Shown: piece by piece, positions 1-4,885 of the stretch
How the letters are laid out: each line of letters starts with the position of its first letter
Position numbering within the stretch: position 1 is the first letter of the stretch
Source: Candidatus Altarchaeota archaeon
GTDB lineage: Archaea > Altiarchaeota > Altiarchaeia > IMC4 > SCGC-AAA252-I15
Length of the DNA: 13,776 bases
Assembly: GCA_026394745.1 (NCBI GenBank)
Contig: JAPKXP010000112.1
Location: 1 to 13,776 of the forward strand
Direction: 5' to 3'
Notes under the pieces: generated by a model
What the model was told of the DNA's origin: nothing
The model's input: only the letters and a program-made list of their open reading frames with translations
Database searches by the model: none
Program-made: the position numbers and the translations under genes

Positions 1-596
1 CCTTCCTGGATGAACCGCGTCACCAAACCATCCTGCTCCATCTGGATTGTGATGGAGTCCGTGTTGACTACGATGTCCGGCTGGCGTACTGGGGAACGCT
101 GCGCCTTCTGCGGTCCTGATACTGCAATCTGCGCGAACTCGTAGCTGCCGGTCTTGTCGGCAAGACGTAAGGCTCTTCTTGCGGGGTCTCCGGAAAGCTC
201 CACGTAAACGTCAATCTCGTCCATGTTCTTCGGGAGCTGGGTCGTGGTCTCGTATACGACGACGTGCGTGCCCTTCCGTGGGCCGGAGTATTCGCTCTGC
301 ATGTTGGTATACCCTATCTCGCTCGGCCTCCCATCCTTCACCTTCTCCACCTTCAGGCCTGAAGACTCCATGAGATGCCTCGTGATTGCGACGAGAGTCG
401 ACTTCTTGGATGCTGGAGGGCCGGTGAACAACACGTTTAGTGGACGCCCCAAAGATTCCTGCTTTAAAATAGCCTCTCCGATGAGCCTGCCGACCTCATT
501 CAAGTCTGCCCTGAGTTTCATTAATTCGGGGTTTAATTCTTTAGGAGGTAATCCTTCGAATCCTGCGGAGGATTCTTTAGGGGGGTGTAGTGCCAT
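1..596 (-). CDS. P-loop kinase-like NTPase, C-terminus cut by window edge
   Basis: Reading the minus strand from the ATG at 596 gives 198 open codons with no stop, so the gene continues beyond position 1. After a Pro-rich N-terminus and a helix (about residues 20-45) comes the strand-plus-loop LNVLFTGPPASKKSTLVAI at about 53-71, a Walker A shape G-x4-K-K-S-T in which the usual Gly before the catalytic Lys is Lys. Later segments, YVELSGDPARRALRLADK (131-148) and QPDIVVNTDS (172-181), resemble the distal parts of small P-loop kinases of the APS-kinase or zeta-toxin type, where an Arg-rich lid is followed by a strand ending in an acidic residue. The fold call is fairly safe; the substrate cannot be named. 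No Shine-Dalgarno site is visible. A T-rich box at about 617-626 lies about 26 bp upstream of the ATG, which fits a leaderless start. Confidence 0.72.
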   Translation of the reverse strand, partial: MALHPPKESSAGFEGLPPKELNPELMKLRADLNEVGRLIGEAILKQESLGRPLNVLFTGPPASKKSTLVAITRHLMESSGLKVEKVKDGRPSEIGYTNMQSEYSGPRKGTHVVVYETTTQLPKNMDEIDVYVELSGDPARRALRLADKTGSYEFAQIAVSGPQKAQRSPVRQPDIVVNTDSITIQMEQDGLVTRFIQE

Positions 597-616
597 GGTA
601 GATTATACTCAGTATC

Positions 617-626
617 TGGAAAAAAG
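617..626 (-). promoter_or_regulatory. Weak TATA-like box for the kinase-like gene
   Basis: A run of six T on the minus strand is centred about 26 bp before the ATG at 596. It is a poor TATA match; the call rests on spacing shared with other genes in the window. Confidence 0.3.
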
Positions 627-712
627 CGTCTTAGAGATTAAGCTGAAGCTGATTTTGAGTTGGTTAGTGTGTAATTTAATAGCACATTGTCGTTAGTACC
701 ATGATTATATTA

Positions 713-729
713 GTGTAATACTGTTACAC
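713..729 (-). terminator. Stem-loop just after the lipoprotein stop codon
   Basis: GTGTAA (713-718) and TTACAC (724-729) form a perfect 6-bp stem with a 5-nt loop, starting 6 nt past the stop of the minus-strand lipoprotein gene. The sequence beyond is A/T-rich but has no long T-run, so it may be a terminator or an mRNA 3'-end structure. Confidence 0.4.
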
Positions 730-735
730 ATTAAA

Positions 736-1230
736 TCACACATAGTTCTCGACCATCACACGACAAGTATCATACTGAGTCTTGTTGCTGGAGAACATAC
801 CGCAACCGTCAAGATTCTTCCACAAGCCGAACGCGGACTGATAACAAACGTACCTGCCGCGGTCATTACTCATGCCCTCGCACCTGGACGGCTCGTTCCT
901 CGAAACAGCATTGCATATCACGCGGTCGTCGGCATTCCCGTATTCATTACACAAAGAAGGCTGCTTCAGCAAAGTCGCCCTGCATGCAGCATTAGCGTTG
1001 TCGCTGGTCTTTTCGCAAAGCGAAACATCATCACTCCACAAAGCCTTCTTCCAAAAGCAAACGTCCCTTGAATTAGAATCCAACGCATTACAGTCCCAGA
1101 CTTTCGGCTTCAAAGTGGTCGTAGACGATTTCAGCGTCGATACGGTAGTATCATCGCCATCTGGAGTCCCACAGCAGATGCAACCACCGAAAAAAACAAG
1201 GAGGATGACAAGCACAAAAACCAAACGCAT
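736..1230 (-). CDS. Lipoprotein with tandem Cys repeats
   Basis: 164 residues. The N-terminus (MRLVFVLVILLVFFGGC) is a short signal peptide ending in a lipobox-like F-G-G-C17, so lipid attachment at Cys17 is likely; more cysteines follow at 19 and 20. A Thr/Ser-rich spacer (about 28-40) leads into a domain from Cys47 to Cys156 with ten cysteines at regular spacing (47, 58, 72, 83, 94, 106, 117, 129, 143, 156). This reads as four to five repeats of 22-26 residues, each with two cysteines about 11 apart, often D/N-rich before the second Cys and with an Ala soon after it. I know similar Cys repeats from secreted proteins of small-genome archaea, but no function is established. It is probably disulfide-stabilised and extracellular. 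It is divergent from the Cys-rich gene at 1306 and shares its 75-bp upstream region. The start is supported by a TATA-like box at -24. Confidence 0.75.
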   Translation of the reverse strand: MRLVFVLVILLVFFGGCICCGTPDGDDTTVSTLKSSTTTLKPKVWDCNALDSNSRDVCFWKKALWSDDVSLCEKTSDNANAACRATLLKQPSLCNEYGNADDRVICNAVSRNEPSRCEGMSNDRGRYVCYQSAFGLWKNLDGCGMFSSNKTQYDTCRVMVENYV

Positions 1231-1249
1231 AAAGAAGTATTGTAATTGA

Positions 1250-1258
1250 AGATAAAAA
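1250..1258 (-). promoter_or_regulatory. TATA-like box of the lipoprotein gene
   Basis: TTTTTATC on the minus strand is centred about 24 bp before the ATG at 1230, with no Shine-Dalgarno motif between, suggesting a leaderless transcript. Confidence 0.45.
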
Positions 1259-1260
1259 CC

Positions 1261-1270
1261 GATATTTTTA
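1261..1270 (+). promoter_or_regulatory. TATA-like box of the Cys-rich protein gene
   Basis: GATATTTTTA here would place transcription start near 1291, leaving a leader of about 15 nt that contains the ribosome binding site at 1294. A second A/T box (1284-1293) is too close to the ATG at 1306 to drive it. Confidence 0.4.
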
Positions 1271-1293
1271 GCCTAGCACAGAGAAATATTTAA

Positions 1294-1299
1294 GGGTGA
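1294..1299 (+). promoter_or_regulatory. Shine-Dalgarno site GGGTGA before the Cys-rich gene
   Basis: GGGTGA ends 6 nt before the ATG at 1306 and matches the archaeal 16S anti-SD core (GGTGA). It stands out because most other genes here have none; it fixes the start at 1306. Confidence 0.6.
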
Positions 1300-1305
1300 A
1301 TCCAA

Positions 1306-1641
1306 ATGAAAAATAAAATACTTCCGGCGTTCTTGATACTACTGCTCGCAGGCATCGCGCAGGCAGCAAGCCAGCAATGCGAGACAAACTATGACGAATG
1401 CATAACAACATGCTGCGAAAACTGCGGCTCCCATACGGACTACGACAACAAGGGCGACTTAGTCTGCGACGTAGGCAGCACACAAAACCTAAAGCAGGAA
1501 TGTATTGAAGAATGCCTGCCATGCAGCACGGAATACCAGGACTGCGCAAGCCAGCCAGACAACGAAGGCGCTGGTTGCTGCTGCATCTCCATCGTGGTGC
1601 CATTGGTAACACTACTCACGGCGGCAATCGCAAAAGCGTAG
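1306..1641 (+). CDS. Small secreted Cys-rich protein with C-terminal membrane tail
   Basis: 111 residues. A signal peptide (1-20, ending A-Q-A) precedes a mature part of about 90 residues with 13 cysteines (25, 32, 36, 37, 40, 54, 66, 70, 73, 80, 91, 92, 93), including C-x6-C-x3-CC-x2-C. The last 18 or so residues after Cys93 are hydrophobic (ISIVVPLVTLLTAAIAKA) and end with a single Lys near the terminus, a likely membrane anchor or sorting tail. The same arrangement, a Cys cluster followed by a short Ala/Ile/Leu helix and K-A or K-S, closes the metallopeptidase at 4886-6985. I do not recognise the Cys-rich domain; disulfide-rich structure or metal binding are both possible. Only 27 bp separate it from tspO downstream on the same strand, so the two may be co-transcribed. 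Confidence 0.7.
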   Translation: MKNKILPAFLILLLAGIAQAASQQCETNYDECITTCCENCGSHTDYDNKGDLVCDVGSTQNLKQECIEECLPCSTEYQDCASQPDNEGAGCCCISIVVPLVTLLTAAIAKA

Positions 1642-1668
1642 AATAGAAGACGGTATGTCCATTGCCCC

Positions 1669-2154
1669 ATGGAAAGAACAAGCTTCAAACTCGATGACAT
1701 CGTAAAGCTTATCGCATGCGTGCTAGTCTGCGAGCTCGCGGGGGTAGTAGGCTCGATATTCGCCATATCCGCCATCCCGACTTGGTACGCCGGCTTGAAT
1801 AAGCCGTTCTTCACGCCGCCGAACTGGGTTTTCGCGCCAGTTTGGACCGCACTCTACCTGCTGATGGGAGTATCGCTTTACATCGTCTGGAAACGCGGTT
1901 TTTCAGGAAACATAGCAAGGCTTGCTTTTGCGATACAATTAGTGTTAAACACCTTATGGTCGGTGGTATTCTTCGGCCTCAAGTCCCCTCCAGCAGGCGT
2001 CGTAGTGATAGTAATGCTGTGGACAGCAATCCTGGCGACAATCATAGAATTCCGGAAAACCTCGAAAACCGCGGCCGCGCTGCTCGCACCGTACCTGCTA
2101 TGGGTGAGCTACGCGACATTACTGAACATATCAGTAGTGCTGCTGAACCCGTAA
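1669..2154 (+). CDS. tspO: TspO/MBR (translocator protein) family membrane protein
   Basis: 161 residues, the usual length of the family, with five predicted membrane helices. Family landmarks are all present: WYAGLNKPFFTPPNWVFAPV at 39-58 followed by W59-T-A-L-Y-L-L-M-G (helix 1 to 2 region), LNTLWS at 93-98, and LLAPYLLWVSYATLLN at 138-153. TspO proteins bind porphyrins and sterol-like ligands and are linked to tetrapyrrole or redox stress regulation in bacteria; the archaeal role is not known. The start at 1669 follows the Cys-rich gene by 27 bp with no clear Shine-Dalgarno site and no obvious promoter of its own, so read-through from 1306 is likely. It converges on the small basic gene at 2190-2297. 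Confidence 0.93.
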   Translation: MERTSFKLDDIVKLIACVLVCELAGVVGSIFAISAIPTWYAGLNKPFFTPPNWVFAPVWTALYLLMGVSLYIVWKRGFSGNIARLAFAIQLVLNTLWSVVFFGLKSPPAGVVVIVMLWTAILATIIEFRKTSKTAAALLAPYLLWVSYATLLNISVVLLNP

Positions 2155-2189
2155 GAAGAAGGATTGCCCGCAACCACTCCAGAAAAGGA

Positions 2190-2297
2190 CTACCTCTTCG
2201 CAGCCCCGTAAGAACCCCTCTTGCCTTCTTTCCTAGCCTTCATCCGCTTCTTCAGCTTCTGACGGTCCCGGAAACTGTTCTTTCTTTGCTTTGTCAT
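2190..2297 (-). CDS. 35-residue highly basic peptide
   Basis: The minus strand carries a short open frame from the ATG at 2297 to a TAG at 2190-2192. It encodes MTKQRKNSFRDRQKLKKRM followed by K-A-R-K-E-G-K-R-G-S-Y-G-A-A-K-R. Nine Lys and seven Arg out of 35 residues make it 46 percent basic, with only two acidic residues. The composition suggests RNA or DNA binding, perhaps a ribosome-associated peptide, but I do not recognise a family. Support for a real gene: a TATA-like T-run centred 27 bp before the ATG, the same geometry as the neighbouring genes, and a position that fills an otherwise empty gap between tspO and the inverted-repeat cluster. The opposite strand is also open in another frame, which adds no support. 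Confidence 0.5.
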   Translation of the reverse strand: MTKQRKNSFRDRQKLKKRMKARKEGKRGSYGAAKR

Positions 2298-2318
2298 GTT
2301 CTATTTATTGCAGCATGG

Positions 2319-2330
2319 GATTAAAAAAAC
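2319..2330 (-). promoter_or_regulatory. TATA-like box of the 35-residue gene
   Basis: GTTTTTTTAATC on the minus strand, centred about 27 bp upstream of the ATG at 2297; no Shine-Dalgarno site follows. Confidence 0.4.
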
Positions 2331-2347
2331 AATTGATGACTCCCTAA

Positions 2348-2364
2348 AGTTAAATGCTTTAACT
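2348..2364. repeat. Inverted repeat, 7-bp arms, 3-nt loop
   Basis: AGTTAAA-TGC-TTTAACT is a compact perfect hairpin. It is flanked by a direct repeat ACTCCCT (2339-2345 and 2362-2368). It is the first of three inverted repeats in a row. Confidence 0.6.
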
Positions 2365-2372
2365 CCCTTTAT

Positions 2373-2426
2373 TATATGCAATCACATTTGATTTTTTAAA
2401 AGTAAAAATTTAAGTGATTGCATATA
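2373..2426. repeat. Inverted repeat, perfect 13-bp arms, 28-bp spacer
   Basis: TATATGCAATCAC (2373-2385) and its exact reverse complement GTGATTGCATATA (2414-2426) enclose an A/T-only-like spacer of 28 bp (a single G-containing step on each side). The arms could form an RNA hairpin or cruciform, or be a pair of protein-binding half-sites. The spacer holds AAAAATTTAA, a possible TATA box. It lies about 70 bp upstream of the methyltransferase-like gene. Confidence 0.75.
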
Positions 2427-2427
2427 T

Positions 2428-2469
2428 CGAATTGCCTAATAAAAAAAGTTCAATTATTTAGGCAATTCG
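2428..2469. repeat. Inverted repeat, perfect 12-bp arms, 18-bp spacer
   Basis: CGAATTGCCTAA (2428-2439) pairs exactly with TTAGGCAATTCG (2458-2469). It starts one base after the previous repeat ends. Both repeats contain GCAAT near the arm centre, so they may be related half-sites. The right arm ends 27 bp before the ATG at 2497. Confidence 0.75.
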
Positions 2470-2496
2470 CTATTACATCAAAACTGTTTGATTACG

Positions 2497-3189
2497 ATGA
2501 AAACCTACCGCATGGCATACTTAACGGTATTGTGTCTGGCTCTCGTGCTGCTGTTGCCCTCATTGTTCGAACACTTCCTGTGGCTTAGCGGGGGTAAGGG
2601 GCTGCGCTATATCTTCAGTGGCAGGTGGGATATCGCAGCCATGAACATAGTCTTCTTCGGCTTGTTTCTAGTCCTAGTCTCTTACAGAAGGCGGGTCGAC
2701 TGGCGTTCGAAGGGAATATACTCCGCGTTCATAATCGCATTGTTCGCCGAGATGTACGGGTTCCCGCTTACGGCATACTTCGTATCCAACTATTTTGGGG
2801 TCGTTGACGTTGACTACAGGCCGTTGTATACCGTCTCGTTCAGCTTTCTTGGGGTTTGGTACAAGCTATCGACAATGATGATGATAGGCGGTATCGTAAC
2901 GGTCATGGGACTTATACTCATAATACTGGGCTGGCGGGAGATATACAAGAACAAGAACGAGCTCACCACGACGGGAATCTACAAGTACTCGCGCCACCCG
3001 CAGTACCTCGGCATCCTGATGGTCGCGTTCGGCTGGCTGATACACTGGCCGACGGTGCTGATAATAGCCATGTTTCCTATTCTAGCCTACTCCTACGTCC
3101 AGCTGGCAAGGAAGGAAGAGGAGGAGGTCGGTAAGAAATTCCCTAAAGAATTCGAGAAATACGAGAAAGAGACTCCGATGATGCTGTAA
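2497..3189 (+). CDS. Isoprenylcysteine carboxyl methyltransferase / phospholipid methyltransferase-like membrane protein
   Basis: 230 residues from the ATG at 2497; a TTG at 2488 is possible but less likely. Five or six membrane helices are predicted. The C-terminal half has the signature of the ICMT/PEMT/NnrU-type integral methyltransferases: TTTGIYKYSRHPQYLG (157-172), with the R-H-P core at 166-168, then a helix pair and a charged end ARKEEEEVGKKFPKEFEKYE (204-223) containing the Glu and Tyr that in the family shape the SAM pocket. A central segment E85-M-Y-G-F-P-L-T is also typical of this archaeal and bacterial subgroup. It probably methylates a lipid or a prenylated or membrane substrate using SAM; the substrate is unknown. 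No Shine-Dalgarno site is seen. The upstream region is occupied by two long inverted repeats, so expression may be controlled there. Confidence 0.85.
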   Translation: MKTYRMAYLTVLCLALVLLLPSLFEHFLWLSGGKGLRYIFSGRWDIAAMNIVFFGLFLVLVSYRRRVDWRSKGIYSAFIIALFAEMYGFPLTAYFVSNYFGVVDVDYRPLYTVSFSFLGVWYKLSTMMMIGGIVTVMGLILIILGWREIYKNKNELTTTGIYKYSRHPQYLGILMVAFGWLIHWPTVLIIAMFPILAYSYVQLARKEEEEVGKKFPKEFEKYEKETPMML

Positions 3190-3390
3190 GCAAGAGACCA
3201 GACAGCACGATTATTTACTGATTCCTGCGCGGTTTTGATAATACTCTTCTTCACGTACTATATTTCAGTGGCAAAGGGGTGGAATTTCAAGAGGAGGTTT
3301 TTGGAGATGGCGGCGATTAGTCTTGGGTTTTCAGGGTTGACTTTTGTCATAGGGTACGTTGTGAGGATATTTCTGGGTGTGGATGTGTGA
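3190..3390 (+). pseudogene. 3' remnant of a VIT/CCC1-like membrane protein gene
   Basis: Directly after the methyltransferase stop the same frame stays open to a TGA at 3388-3390, and from about 3241 it reads like the end of a membrane protein: ILFFTYYISVAKGWNFKRR, then FLEMAAISLGFSGLTFVIGY, then VVRIFLGVDV. Pattern and charge placement recall the last helix region of VIT1/CCC1-type or rubrerythrin-linked membrane domains (F-L-E-M-x-x-I-S-L-G...G-Y). No ATG exists in a position to give the full domain; only TTG (3235) or GTG (3268) starts are possible and no upstream coding part is present. I read it as a truncated relic left by a deletion. A very small expressed membrane peptide is the alternative. 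Confidence 0.5.
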
Positions 3391-3416
3391 TTAGATAGTT
3401 CAACGTTAACGCACAT

Positions 3417-3468
3417 AAAAAAGGGGGGTATATAAAACAATGTGCAATAATAAAACACACTATTGCAC
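3417..3468 (-). terminator. Hairpin plus T-run at the serpin 3' end
   Basis: GTGCAATA (3442-3449) and TATTGCAC (3461-3468) form a perfect 8-bp stem with an 11-nt loop that includes the serpin stop codon. Downstream in the minus direction follow six C and then six T (3428-3417). This is a good candidate transcription end for the serpin gene; the region 3391-3459 holds nothing else I can support. Confidence 0.55.
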
Positions 3469-4821
3469 TGGATTCTCCAACCTGCCCATGAACAATATGT
3501 TCCCGCTCTTCCTATCTTGTATTACGAACACGAACGGATGGTCTGCATTGAAAACAGTCTGCGGGCGCACTGAAGTGAGGGCGACAATAACCGCAGTAGC
3601 CGCCGCAGCCTCAGTACCCTCCTCGTTCACGTCCACGTAAGCCTTGTGTATCACGTCGCTCACGTAAAGATTCCTCGAGCCGTCCATGCCGGAAAAGTCT
3701 GCGGCGCCCGGGTCAAAGGCAGAGCGCATGCCAAGCGCAGAAAGCTTCTGCGGCAGGGAGTACTGCGTCTCAAGCCTGAACTTAGGGATGTACACGTTAA
3801 CCTGCCCGGAATGTAGCATACTCCTGACAGCCTGAATCTTTTCCAACGTAAGTGCATCCTCCATATCCGATATTGAACCCTTAGGCAGGAGGATAAGCAT
3901 GGAAGTCTCGTTGCCGTCGTACAAAAGCTCCAACGCCTGAAGCTCGTCAGTCTCGGCGTAGTTGAAGACCGCATCCTTCCCAGTACGCCTCATCATCTCG
4001 GCCTTCACGGTCTTTCCGGGGGAGACGGTGAAGTCCTGCACGCTAGTCTCGTCGGCGTTAAACTGCTTAAGCCAAGTGCCCTTAAAGTATATCGCGTTGG
4101 TGAGAACTAGGCGCGTCATCTGATTCAACGCGCCGGCGGGAATCAAGTCCCGAATCTTGTCGTTAGTCTTGTCCTCCACCCACGAGTTAATCGTCTTCCT
4201 CGAACCCTCAGCGTCGCCGACGTAGTCCAAGGCTGACACCTCGCCGCCGTAATATTCCCTGACCACCTGCACGTACTCGCCCCGGAAGAGATAATCCTTC
4301 TGAGGCCACAGCGCGTTCGCGGTGTAAAGCTGGTATCCGGACTTTACGGAATTGATTCCCAAAAAAAGAGACTTAAAGCTTTCCCTACGCGCCGCATCGT
4401 CAGCCGGCAGGTGCAGGACTGCCATCATCTCATCGGCGGTCCCTCCGCGCGCGCCCTCGAAAGTCATCGCCAAAGCCGCGGAAACGCTGAACGGGGAGAA
4501 GAAAACGTTCCCGCCGCCAAGCTTCTTGTACAGTTCGAGCGCGAAACGGTTGTTAGCCTCTACGACGCTCAAGCCCTCGTCGCACCTTGGAGGGCTGGCG
4601 CACCCGCACTCGTCCACGACGCCGGGAATTATGGTGCCGTTAACGCACCAGCCGGGCGCGGGCGATGAGAGCATAGGACACTCGCCGCAGCCGCCTCCCG
4701 GAGGCAGCGTAGGCATGGGTAGAGTAGATGAAACTGGGGGAGATGGACTCCATCCTGAAAAAACAAATCCTAGCACGCACAAACCCAAAACAGCCAACAC
4801 GACGACAAAACGCAAGTCCAT
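3460..4821 (-). CDS. Secreted or membrane-anchored serpin (serine protease inhibitor)
   Basis: 453 residues. A hydrophobic N-terminus (5-22) is followed by a Pro/Ser/Thr-rich stretch (25-41), a small six-Cys module (45-80, with CGECP, PGWCVNGTI and DECGC) and a complete serpin fold (about 85-453). Serpin landmarks are NVFFSPFSVSAALAM (105-119), TNAIYFKGTW (241-250), the hinge E400-E-G-T-E-A-A-A-A-T409, and the C-terminal FNADHPFVFVI (424-434) with LFMGRLENP (443-451). The short Ala-rich hinge is what inhibitory serpins need for loop insertion. Counting from Gly402 as P15 gives P1-P1' as Thr416-Ser417. It therefore likely traps serine (or cysteine) proteases outside the cell. It cannot inhibit the neighbouring zinc peptidase by the serpin mechanism. 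Its TATA box lies 26 bp before the ATG. Confidence 0.95.
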   Translation of the reverse strand: MDLRFVVVLAVLGLCVLGFVFSGWSPSPPVSSTLPMPTLPPGGGCGECPMLSSPAPGWCVNGTIIPGVVDECGCASPPRCDEGLSVVEANNRFALELYKKLGGGNVFFSPFSVSAALAMTFEGARGGTADEMMAVLHLPADDAARRESFKSLFLGINSVKSGYQLYTANALWPQKDYLFRGEYVQVVREYYGGEVSALDYVGDAEGSRKTINSWVEDKTNDKIRDLIPAGALNQMTRLVLTNAIYFKGTWLKQFNADETSVQDFTVSPGKTVKAEMMRRTGKDAVFNYAETDELQALELLYDGNETSMLILLPKGSISDMEDALTLEKIQAVRSMLHSGQVNVYIPKFRLETQYSLPQKLSALGMRSAFDPGAADFSGMDGSRNLYVSDVIHKAYVDVNEEGTEAAAATAVIVALTSVRPQTVFNADHPFVFVIQDRKSGNILFMGRLENPVQ

Positions 4822-4842
4822 AACAAAAGATTAAACAGCGAC

Positions 4843-4852
4843 GTTAAAAAAC
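4843..4852 (-). promoter_or_regulatory. TATA-like box of the serpin gene
   Basis: GTTTTTTAAC on the minus strand, centred 26 bp before the ATG at 4821, with no Shine-Dalgarno site. A leaderless start is likely. Confidence 0.45.
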
Positions 4853-4885
4853 ACGATAGGGATAGTAAGGGAAAAACCGGAACAA

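Noticed and set aside
223..696. 157-codon plus-strand frame opposite the kinase-like gene
   Set aside because: The minus strand carries a P-loop and kinase-like motifs over the same interval, and this frame has no coherent domain.
1842..2324. 160-codon frame overlapping tspO
   Set aside because: It starts inside tspO and runs through the 35-residue gene on the other strand; composition is Arg/Pro-rich and unlike a protein.
4352..4834. 160-codon plus-strand frame opposite the serpin
   Set aside because: The serpin on the other strand has every family motif; the antisense frame has none and no promoter.
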